Positions 24,830 through 32,149 of a DNA stretch of 64,000 bases are shown here, piece by piece. The translations under genes and the position numbers were made by a program. The stretch covers positions 1-64,000 of the forward strand of contig NZ_SPQS01000022.1 of the NCBI RefSeq assembly GCF_004570865.1, in the 5' to 3' direction. Positions within the stretch are counted from its first letter, which is position 1. Every line of letters starts with the position of its first letter. Source of the stretch: Bradyrhizobium frederickii. Its GTDB lineage: Bacteria > Pseudomonadota > Alphaproteobacteria > Rhizobiales > Xanthobacteraceae. The notes under the pieces were generated by a model that worked only from the letters and a program-made list of their open reading frames with translations, did no database searches and had not been told where the DNA came from.

Positions 24830-25266
24830 AGGACGAGACGGTCCGCATCTTCAAAGAAGTCAGCGGCGTTTCATACAACGATGGGCGGAGTTCGATCCAA
24901 ACAGCCTCAAGGTCAATCGCATTCGCGAGGAAACCGAGTATGGCGGACTGCGCATCACCGCCGACGCATTGTTCCGCCAAGGCCCGTATCGTTATCGATA
25001 TGGCCGTTGATGATGCGGTCGAACCGGGTCTACTGGAAATGGACTTGTCGGTTCTCCACGATCTTCCTGCTCCGCATCTGCGCGCTTATGCGCGTGAGAT
25101 GGTCATCGCCGAGAAATTCCAGGCGATGGTCATGCTGGGCCGCGCCAATATTCGTGGTGCTCGCGGGCTATCATTGGCGCGGAAGTTTGGGGGCTTTGGC
25201 ACACGCAGCTGTTATCCGTCCGCGCCGATTTGCCGGACAAAGTATCTTACTTCTGCTTCCGCCTGA
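24830..25266 (+). pseudogene. Third AbiEii-family nucleotidyltransferase gene, decayed
   Basis: Three segments in alternating frames join into an AbiEii-like protein: VRIFKEVSGVSYNDG, then EFDPNSLKVNRIREETEYGG with LRITADAL, then ARIVIDMAVDDAVEPGLLEM and LPAPHLRAYAREMVIAEKFQ. The last block is the conserved EKFQA(M/L) region of this family. At least two frameshifts and the absence of the N-terminal catalytic motif show that it is a remnant. No antitoxin gene remains. Confidence 0.6.
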
Positions 25267-25452
25267 ATGAACAATAAGGTGTCAGTCCCGCAAGGAAAAA
25301 GAACCGCTGCCGGATTTCTCCGACAGCGGCTCAAGTCCGGGGAGAAGGCAGACGTACCGGTCTGCCAGCGGAGAAGGGGAGAGCGCTTGAAGCTATCCGG
25401 CGGCACCGTCGAACAATCGTTCTGCTCCGGTTTGGCACCTGGGATTCCGGTT

Positions 25453-26919
25453 CTAGCTCGCCTGGCTCACAAATTTGGTGTCGAGATAGCCCTCGATTGC
25501 CTCGAGGCCACCTTCCGAGCCGAAGCCGGACTCCTTCGTTCCTCCGAAGGGCACTTCGGGAAGCCCAAGCCCATGATGATTGATCGATACCATCCCGCAT
25601 TGGAGATCGGCCCCGATCGCGGCCATGGTTGCGGCGGATCGCGTGTAGGCATAGGCGGCGAGCCCGTAAGGCAGTCGATTGGCCTCCGTGACAACGTCGT
25701 CATAGGTCTTAAACCGCGCAATCGGGGCGACAGGGCCGAACGGCTCTTCATTCATGATGCGCGCTTGAGGTGGAAGATCGGTCAGGACCGTCGGCTCGAA
25801 GAAGTACCCCGCATTGCCGATACGCTTGCCGCCGGTGCGCAACTGGGCGCCGCAATCGAGAGCGTCCGCGACAAAGCTCTCCATTGCGTCGATCCGCCGC
25901 GAATTGGCGAGCGGTCCCATGCGGCTGTCTCTCTCAAGGCCATTGCCAACCTTGATCGCGCTGGCCTCGGCAACAAACCTCTTGACGAAATCTTCATAGA
26001 CACTCTCATGCACCAGAAACCGCGTCGGCGAGACGCAGACTTGGCCGGCATTGCGGAACTTGTTCGCCGACAAAATTCTTGCGGCTTTCTCGACGTCGGC
26101 ATCTGGGAAAACGATGGCAGGCGCGTGCCCGCCGAGTTCCATGGTGGTGCGCTTCATGTGGGCGCCGGCAAGGGCTGCGAGATGCTTTCCGACTACGGTC
26201 GAACCGGTGAAGGAGACTTTACGGACGATAGGATGGCGTATGAGATGGTCTGAAACTTCGGATGGCACGCCGAAGACGAGATTGATCACGCCCGCCGGCG
26301 AGCCCGCATCCGCGAAACTACGCACCAGCTCCATGCAGCTCGCTGGCGTCTCTTCAGGTCCCTTGACGATGATGGAGCAGCCGGCTGCAAGGCTCGCCGA
26401 GATCTTCCGCACGGCCTGGTTGATCGGAAAATTCCAGGGCGTAAATGCCGCAACCGGCCCGACAGGCTCCTTGGTCACGAGCTGGGCAATATTGCCAAAG
26501 CGCGCCGGCACGATCCGCCCATAAGCGCGCCGCCCTTCTTCGGCGAGCCAGTCGATGATATCGGCAGCGAGGAGCGTTTCAGCACTCGACTCGCTCAGCG
26601 GCTTACCCTGTTCGAGGGTCATGATTGCAGCGATGTCGGCTGCGCGCGAGCGCATGAGCTCGGCGGCCTTGCGCATGGTCCTGTACCGGTCGAAGGCAGA
26701 AACCTTTCGCCAGATCTCGAAGCCGTCCGCCGCCGCCGCGAGGGCACGATCAAGATCACCGCGGGATGCGTAAGGCGTTTCGCCAATGGGCTGTCCGGTC
26801 GCGGGGTTGAGGATCTCTTCCGAGCGCTCTGCCTCCCCTTCCGTCCATTCCCCGGCAATGAACATCTTGATCTGGGGGTACACAGGTTGTGCCTGCACCG
26901 CTTGTTCCGGATTGTTCAT
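25453..26919 (-). CDS. NAD(P)-dependent aldehyde dehydrogenase (succinate-semialdehyde dehydrogenase type)
   Basis: A 488-residue cytosolic aldehyde dehydrogenase. Visible motifs are PWNFP (Asn163), SFTGST (237-241), MELGGHAP (general base Glu261) and AGQVCVSPTR (nucleophile Cys295), all intact. Overall pattern fits GabD/SSADH, and enzymes of this type also oxidise 2-oxoglutarate semialdehyde in sugar-acid breakdown. The gene starts 3 bases after the DapA-like gene ends, so the two form an operon; together they suggest an aldolase/dehydratase product being oxidised to an acid. Confidence 0.88.
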   Translation of the reverse strand: MNNPEQAVQAQPVYPQIKMFIAGEWTEGEAERSEEILNPATGQPIGETPYASRGDLDRALAAAADGFEIWRKVSAFDRYRTMRKAAELMRSRAADIAAIMTLEQGKPLSESSAETLLAADIIDWLAEEGRRAYGRIVPARFGNIAQLVTKEPVGPVAAFTPWNFPINQAVRKISASLAAGCSIIVKGPEETPASCMELVRSFADAGSPAGVINLVFGVPSEVSDHLIRHPIVRKVSFTGSTVVGKHLAALAGAHMKRTTMELGGHAPAIVFPDADVEKAARILSANKFRNAGQVCVSPTRFLVHESVYEDFVKRFVAEASAIKVGNGLERDSRMGPLANSRRIDAMESFVADALDCGAQLRTGGKRIGNAGYFFEPTVLTDLPPQARIMNEEPFGPVAPIARFKTYDDVVTEANRLPYGLAAYAYTRSAATMAAIGADLQCGMVSINHHGLGLPEVPFGGTKESGFGSEGGLEAIEGYLDTKFVSQAS

Positions 26920-26922
26920 GCC

Positions 26923-27852
26923 TCAATGTCCCCAGCGAAGAGCCAGCGGGTTGAGCTCGTGCGCAAGCTCGATCAATCCAGCTCTCGTCGCCGGATGGAG
27001 CCCATCGAGCGGATGCCGCACCGCTTCGTATTTGATCACACCACCTTCAGCCATCACGCTCTTGGCAGCGCGCAGGCCGCACTGGCGGTTCTCGAAATTG
27101 ATGAGCGGCAGCACCTTTGCATAGGCAAGAGCGGCTTCTTGCCTGCGTCCCGCTTTGTGGTGATCGAGCACCGGGCGAAGCAGATCGGGCAGCAGCGCAC
27201 TCGACATCGTTCCGGTCGCACCGGCGTCGAGGTCTGCCATCATGGTGATGGCCTCCTCCCCGTCAAAAGGACCAATGATGGCCTCACCGCCGAGCTCGAT
27301 CAGACTGCGCAACTTGGCAGCAGCAAACGGGACCTCGATCTTGAAATATCTGGCGAGCGGCACCTCGCAAGCGAGGCGGACGAGAAACGGGACCGTCAAT
27401 GTAACGCCGGAGAGCGGCGCGTCCTGGACCATGATTGGGATCCCTGCCGCGTCTGCGACCCGGCCGAAATGGCCAATCATGGCCCCGTCATCCGCCTTGA
27501 GGCTTGCACCATGATAAGGCGGCATCAGCATGAGGAGGCTTGCGCCACGTTCGGCCGCATAGCGGGCGCGTTGCACCGCAATCTGGGTGCTGAAATGGCT
27601 GCAGGTCACCATGACTGGCTTGCGGCCCGCGACATGCGAAAGACAGAGCTCGACCAGAATGTCGCGTTCTTGATCAGACAGCAGGAACTGCTCGGAATAG
27701 TTGGCCAGAATGCAGATCCCGTCCACGCCTTGATCAATCATGCAATCGATAACGCGCCGCTGCCCTTCAAGATCGAGATCTCCAGCCTCCGTGAACGGCG
27801 TCGGAGCCACCGGGAACAAGCCGCGATAGATGGGAGTCTTCGCACTTCTCAT
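26923..27852 (-). CDS. DapA/NanA-family aldolase or dehydratase, atypical active site
   Basis: A 309-residue TIM-barrel protein of the dihydrodipicolinate synthase family. The start fits (GLFPVAPTPFTEAGDLDLEG) and the Schiff-base Lys171 is present in RYFKIEVPF. The usual GTTGE and Y-N-x-P elements are replaced by ANYSEQ and VQDAP, so the normal catalytic Tyr is missing. It is therefore unlikely to make dihydrodipicolinate and is better described as a 2-keto-3-deoxy acid aldolase/dehydratase-like enzyme of unknown substrate. Co-transcribed with the aldehyde dehydrogenase. Confidence 0.8.
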   Translation of the reverse strand: MRSAKTPIYRGLFPVAPTPFTEAGDLDLEGQRRVIDCMIDQGVDGICILANYSEQFLLSDQERDILVELCLSHVAGRKPVMVTCSHFSTQIAVQRARYAAERGASLLMLMPPYHGASLKADDGAMIGHFGRVADAAGIPIMVQDAPLSGVTLTVPFLVRLACEVPLARYFKIEVPFAAAKLRSLIELGGEAIIGPFDGEEAITMMADLDAGATGTMSSALLPDLLRPVLDHHKAGRRQEAALAYAKVLPLINFENRQCGLRAAKSVMAEGGVIKYEAVRHPLDGLHPATRAGLIELAHELNPLALRWGH

Positions 27853-27924
27853 GTAGAGGATTCCAGACAGGAGGCGGTCAGTTGCTGTCGAACGGGGTCA
27901 GCCATCGCAAACATCTAAGGAATG

Positions 27925-27948
27925 GCGCCGATACCGGCGCACTTTTTT
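27925..27948 (+). terminator. Hairpin plus T-run, plus-strand orientation
   Basis: GCGCCG-ATAC-CGGCGC (27925-27940) is followed by ACTTTTTT. It looks like a Rho-independent terminator for plus-strand transcription, yet both neighbouring genes are on the minus strand, so it would stop antisense RNA. As a minus-strand hairpin it lacks a T-run. Confidence 0.4.
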
Positions 27949-28027
27949 GACAGATTGACTAGCATGGCGTCACAAACGAGATTGGTTTGAGGCTTTGCTC
28001 GCGTTGGACGCCTTTCGTGCCTCCCCA

Positions 28028-29179
28028 TTAAATCCAGCCAGGCGGCACCAGGTCCGTGAGGACGGCAAGACATTCAAACAGGAAGTAGCTTCCGAAGATC
28101 AGCTCGACGTTCTGAGCCGCATCGATATCGCGCACAATCGCCTTTCGGGTGAAGCAGCCGCCGGTGAGCATTCCAGGCGGGCGCGGGTCATCGGGAGCAG
28201 TCGGCGTCAGGTATTTCGAGCTCAGCTGAGTAACTGTGCGCTCCGCAAATGATCGATATCTGGCGCCCCGCTCAGGACCAAGTGCGGATGCGAGGCGCAG
28301 CGCCGCGGCAGCAGCGATAGCAGTGGCCGCAGTATCCCTGCTGGTATTGGGGATCGCCGGATCGTCGAAATCCCAGAAGGCAATGAGATCCGCAGGGACA
28401 TGGTCGATCCACCAGTCAAGAAGGCGCACGGCGTAGTCGCGCCATAGTGGTTCGTCCGGGCGGACCATGGCGGCGTGAGCGGTGTAGAGCATCGCCCATC
28501 CCTGCGCCCGGCCCCAAGTGCTGATATCGCTATAGCCCTTGTGCGTGTGCGTTCTGAGCACCTCGCCGGTCTGTGGATCAAGGGTGGAAGACTGGATAAC
28601 TGAATTGTCCTGCCGTACGTGGATCTCGAGGACACGCCGCATATGTGCATTGGCGACCTCCTCCATCCGGGCATCGGAAAGCTCGTCCGCGGCCCAAAAG
28701 AGCAGGCCTGTCGCCTGGAGCGAGTCGATGCTGCTCTCGGAGGCTCCGACTGCGCTCGCCTCCTCGGCATCCCTGCCCAACGGTATCAGTCCGAGGTGTG
28801 GATCGAACATATCACGAAGCGACCTTGCAGCTGTCAGAGCCACCTCGCGCGCGTTTTCGTCCTCGAACAGGATGCTGCCGAGGGCGCCAGCATGATAGAA
28901 GCCGAAACCCTTGAAGGCCGTAAGCCGCTCGGCACGCGGCAACATTCGGCTTAGCGCAGCACGCGCGTCTTCGATTGGGAACTGCCTGGGATTAGCGAGA
29001 TGCGCGAGCCAAAGCTCGCCGACAAAGGCCCCGCCGGTCCAATCACCATCGGGCGTAAACGTCCATGTTCCGTCGGCGGCACTCGCCCAGTGTGGCAAGC
29101 CCGTGCGTGCAGTGTCCCTGGTCTCGGCAATGCGCTTCAACATACGCTCGCGCGCGGGCAGATATTGGCTTTCCGACAT
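28028..29179 (-). CDS. Glycoside hydrolase family 88 (unsaturated glucuronyl hydrolase-like)
   Basis: A 383-residue (alpha/alpha)6-barrel protein of the GH88 type. Recognisable blocks are DWTGGAFVGELWLAH, the SSIDSLQATGLLFWAADE region, THKGYSDISTWGRAQGWAM and DTAATAIAAAAALRLA. GH88 enzymes hydrate unsaturated glucuronyl residues left by polysaccharide lyases; some relatives act on other unsaturated or glycosidic substrates. No signal peptide, so the substrate is imported first. Lies between the CoA transferase and the DapA-like gene on the same strand; a 250-base gap upstream with inverted repeats suggests its own control. Confidence 0.8.
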   Translation of the reverse strand: MSESQYLPARERMLKRIAETRDTARTGLPHWASAADGTWTFTPDGDWTGGAFVGELWLAHLANPRQFPIEDARAALSRMLPRAERLTAFKGFGFYHAGALGSILFEDENAREVALTAARSLRDMFDPHLGLIPLGRDAEEASAVGASESSIDSLQATGLLFWAADELSDARMEEVANAHMRRVLEIHVRQDNSVIQSSTLDPQTGEVLRTHTHKGYSDISTWGRAQGWAMLYTAHAAMVRPDEPLWRDYAVRLLDWWIDHVPADLIAFWDFDDPAIPNTSRDTAATAIAAAAALRLASALGPERGARYRSFAERTVTQLSSKYLTPTAPDDPRPPGMLTGGCFTRKAIVRDIDAAQNVELIFGSYFLFECLAVLTDLVPPGWI

Positions 29180-29261
29180 GGCTCTGATCCAACATAAAAC
29201 TTGCCGCGCGGCTTTGGCCTGGCGGCAACTTAAAGCTCTTTACCAACAGGTCCTGGACTGG

Positions 29262-29304
29262 GGTGAACGGTTAATGTTCACCAGACTTCCAAGCGTGCGC
29301 TTGG
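29262..29304. promoter_or_regulatory. Two inverted repeats upstream of the GH88 gene
   Basis: GGTGAAC-N7-GTTCACC (29262-29282) and, directly after, CCAAGCG-TG-CGCTTGG (29289-29304). They lie 83-125 bases upstream of the GH88 start in the gap after the CoA transferase. Neither has a T-run; both could be regulator sites or stabilise RNA between the genes. Confidence 0.35.
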
Positions 29305-29428
29305 TTGCATCGCTGCCGAGGAGCACGCCTCGTCAGCAACACCGCAGGGAAAGCCGCGCGCAAGTTTATGCCGATCACCATGCCCTCCTGACGTAAGCGC
29401 GCTACTTTCGAGAAGTCACTTTGGTCGT

Positions 29429-30631
29429 TTAGTGATGCGAGTCCGCAGCGCCGATGGCGCCCGTATCGTAAAGATGCTTCAATGTCCTGGCGTCATAGCC
29501 CAGCTCTTTCAGAATCTCTTCCGTTTGCGCACCGAGCTTTTGCGGGGGCAAACGCACGTCCGGCTGCTCGCCGTCGTAGCGCACGGGATGGCTGACGAGG
29601 GTGATGGGAGTTCCGGTCGCGCCGGTCACGACCTGAAAATTTCTGTTGTGCACAATCTGCGGATCCTCAACGACGTCAGCATAATCGTTCACCGCAGCGT
29701 GCCAAATTCCACGCGCCTCGAACAAGGCGATGCATTCGGTGGTTGTGCGTTTGGCGACACTGGGCGCAATCATGGCTGAGGCTTCGTCCCGCCGGCGATA
29801 CGCCTCCCCGTCAGGAATTCGCTGGTCGAGCGGAAGGCCAAGCGCGTCTGAGAGCGCCTCCAGCGATCCCAAAGAGATCGCAATGTGTCCATCGCGTGTC
29901 GCATAGATGCCGTAGGGCGCGCCGTAGTACCAGCCCGCCACCGGACCCGGCTGACGGACGTCGTCAGGCCTTTGGCCGTTCAGGTAGCAGGTAAAGGATT
30001 CCATCTGCAGGTCGAGCGCAGCCGACAGTAGGCTAACATCGACGCGGCAGCCCTGCCCCGTGCGCGCTTTCCTCACCAGGGCAGCTAGAATGCCCGCGGC
30101 AAACAAGGCGGCGCCGTGATGATCGATGGCGGAAACGCCCACAGCCCGCGGCCCCTGCTCGCGACTTCCGGTGATCATCGCAAGTCCTGATAGGGCCTGG
30201 ATCAAGAGATCCTGGCCGGGGCGGTTGACGTAGGGCCCGTCAGGACCGTAGCCGGAGGCAGCCGCATAGATGATCTGCGGATTGATCTTCTTTGCATCCT
30301 CGTAGCCGAGACCAAGCTTGTCGAGCACACCCGGACGGAAGTTCTCTGCGATTACATCCGATTTCGCGATCAGTTGCCTGGCGATGACGACGGCTTCGGG
30401 TTTTTTCAGATCGAGCGTGAGGCTGCGCTTGTTGCGGTTGCCCGTGAGAAGCAACATTGACTGGCCATCAACCCGCTTGTCCGCCCCGCCCCATTTCCTC
30501 TGAAAGGCCCCTCCGGGCGGTTCCACGGCGATCACGTCCGCACCGAGGTCGGCGAGAAACTGCACGCCGACCGGACCCATCAGAAAGTGATTGAGGCTGA
30601 GGACACGAATGCCCTTCAAGAGATCGACCAT
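29429..30631 (-). CDS. CoA transferase family III (CaiB/BaiF type)
   Basis: A 400-residue family III CoA transferase, which moves CoA between carboxylic acids in the cytoplasm. Typical features are GPVGVQFLADLGADVIAVEP, NRNKRSLTLDLKKPE, IAENFRPGVLDKLG, AASGYGPDGPY and RPGQDLLIQALSGLA, the last carrying the catalytic Asp. It starts just downstream of a perfect LacI-type palindrome and is divergent from the LacI regulator gene, the usual position for a regulated first gene. It probably activates the acid substrate of the pathway as a CoA thioester, feeding the enoyl-CoA hydratase at 37021. Confidence 0.88.
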   Translation of the reverse strand: MVDLLKGIRVLSLNHFLMGPVGVQFLADLGADVIAVEPPGGAFQRKWGGADKRVDGQSMLLLTGNRNKRSLTLDLKKPEAVVIARQLIAKSDVIAENFRPGVLDKLGLGYEDAKKINPQIIYAAASGYGPDGPYVNRPGQDLLIQALSGLAMITGSREQGPRAVGVSAIDHHGAALFAAGILAALVRKARTGQGCRVDVSLLSAALDLQMESFTCYLNGQRPDDVRQPGPVAGWYYGAPYGIYATRDGHIAISLGSLEALSDALGLPLDQRIPDGEAYRRRDEASAMIAPSVAKRTTTECIALFEARGIWHAAVNDYADVVEDPQIVHNRNFQVVTGATGTPITLVSHPVRYDGEQPDVRLPPQKLGAQTEEILKELGYDARTLKHLYDTGAIGAADSHH

Positions 30632-30681
30632 ACGTCCTTGCTTTCGGTTTTGCCTGAAATCGAGCTGCTTGGCTCTCGATT

Positions 30682-30699
30682 TCTGAAATCGATTTCAGA
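30682..30699 (-). promoter_or_regulatory. LacI-type operator upstream of the CoA transferase
   Basis: TCTGAAATCGATTTCAGA is a perfect 18-base palindrome with a central CG, the typical form of LacI/GalR-family operators. It is 51 bases upstream of the CoA transferase start and in the region shared with the divergent lacI-type gene. The same core occurs at 36800 and 36966. Confidence 0.7.
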
Positions 30700-30895
30700 C
30701 TTAGGCCGCGCAAGAACCGGAGTCAAGCAAATCAACCAACTTTCGAATGAGATTCGCTTCCCCCGCTCGATGTGCGCATGAGAGGGCCAGAAATAGCGCC
30801 GACAGCCCGTATACAGGGCTTGAGAAGGTGGCGCTCATGATGGTTTAACCCTTTTGAGAGGGTGCCCCTCTCCTTCTTCTGGTTGACCAACGCAA

Positions 30896-31987
30896 ATGGA
30901 CAAGAAACCTGTAATCGCGCCAAAAGGCCGCCTGCAGCCGCGCGTGAAGATCGAGGACGTTGCCCGGAAGGCGAATGTGTCGCCGGCGACGGTATCGCGA
31001 GTGCTCAATCACCCCGATATCGTACGGCCGGAGCTTCGCGACAGGGTCATGCGGCATATCAATGACCTCGCCTACACACGCGATAGCGCAGCCAGAGCAT
31101 TAAAATCGGGACGCATGCGGACCGTCGGCGTCATCGTTCCGACGCTGGCGCTCGGTATCTTTGCAGAAGGGGTCGAAGCGCTCCAGAACCGCCTCAGCGA
31201 AAGCGGCTACACGCTGTTCATTGCGAATTCGCAATATGACCAGCGGCGTGAACTTCAGGAACTGCAAAGTCTCATTGAACGTGGCATCGATGGAATTGTG
31301 CTGGTCGGAGCTTCCCACGGACGGGAGCTGAGGAGTCTGATCGAACAGGCAAGCGTACCCGTCATCACCACCTATGTTGCCAAGGCCGGCGGCGGCATCC
31401 CCGCGATCGGAATCGACAACGAAAGCGCCACCCGCGAGATGACGGAGTATCTGCTAAGGCTTGGACACGTCCGTTTCGGCGCAATTGCCAACGTTGTTGC
31501 TGCGTCAAACGACAGATCCCGTGCCAGGCTTGAGGGAATTCAGCGCGCGCTCTCGGACGCCGGCCTCCCGCTCAAGCCAACCCAGATCGTCAAGGCCGAT
31601 TATTCACTTGCCCAAGGCCGTAGTGCCCTTCGTCAACTCCTCACCGATCACCCGGACACGACAGCAGTCATCTGCACCACCGACACGCTTGCCATCGGTG
31701 CAATGGCAGAGGCTCGCAAGATGGGTCTGGCCGTACCGGCCACGCTTTCCATCACAGGATTTGACGATGTGGAGCTGGCGGCGCAAATGGACCCGCCGCT
31801 CACAACGGTCAGTGTTCCGGCAGCAGAAATCGGCCGGGGAGCCGCCGATTATCTCATCAATGCCATTGCTGGAAGTCCTGTCCCGAGAAGTGTCGTGTTG
31901 CCTTATCGGCTGGTCATGCGCTCATCGAGCGCGCCGCCGCGCTCCAGCGCCCGTCCCGCCCGTCGCGGGCGCAATCGAGATCATTGA
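30896..31987 (+). CDS. LacI/GalR-family transcriptional regulator
   Basis: A 363-residue regulator. The N-terminal helix-turn-helix and hinge are clear: VKIEDVARKANVSPATVSRV, LNHPDIVRPELRDRV, AARALKSGRMRTVGVIVP. A periplasmic-binding-protein-like sensor domain follows (GIDGIVLVGASH, SITGFDDVELAAQMDPPLTT). It has the standard length plus a short basic C-terminal tail (ARPARRGRNRDH). Three matching palindromes, one in its own divergent promoter region, mark the likely regulon: CoA transferase, MHS transporter with CehA-type hydrolase, and enoyl-CoA hydratase. The inducer is unknown. Confidence 0.9.
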   Translation: MDKKPVIAPKGRLQPRVKIEDVARKANVSPATVSRVLNHPDIVRPELRDRVMRHINDLAYTRDSAARALKSGRMRTVGVIVPTLALGIFAEGVEALQNRLSESGYTLFIANSQYDQRRELQELQSLIERGIDGIVLVGASHGRELRSLIEQASVPVITTYVAKAGGGIPAIGIDNESATREMTEYLLRLGHVRFGAIANVVAASNDRSRARLEGIQRALSDAGLPLKPTQIVKADYSLAQGRSALRQLLTDHPDTTAVICTTDTLAIGAMAEARKMGLAVPATLSITGFDDVELAAQMDPPLTTVSVPAAEIGRGAADYLINAIAGSPVPRSVVLPYRLVMRSSSAPPRSSARPARRGRNRDH

Positions 31988-31995
31988 TCGGGCCA

Positions 31996-32021
31996 CGGTT
32001 CCTGAAAACTATTCAGAACCG
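31996..32021. terminator. Stem-loop between convergent genes
   Basis: CGGTTCCTGAA and TTCAGAACCG pair with one bulged C and a 5-base loop, 9 bases after the lacI-type stop and before the convergent CehA-type gene. There is no T-run, so intrinsic termination is doubtful. Confidence 0.35.
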
Positions 32022-32149
32022 TAGCCTGGCCTTCGCGTCCCAAGACCCGGTGACGGAAGCTGCTCGCCCCATAACATTATTCGGCCGTAAGTAGAGGCGG
32101 CTGAGATGCGATGCGCCGCCTGCGCGATCGTCAATGGCACAAGATCTTC

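Noticed and set aside
24752..25270. Single 172-codon plus-strand frame starting at 24752
   Set aside because: The real homology (AbiEii-like) switches between the other two frames; this frame is a shadow.
25267..26253. Long plus-strand open frame (328 codons) opposite the aldehyde dehydrogenase gene
   Set aside because: The minus-strand frame carries all aldehyde dehydrogenase motifs; the plus frame is an antisense shadow with no recognised domain.
26887..27918. Long plus-strand open frame (343 codons) opposite the DapA-like gene
   Set aside because: Antisense shadow in GC-rich DNA; the composition is rich in His/Arg and lacks family motifs.
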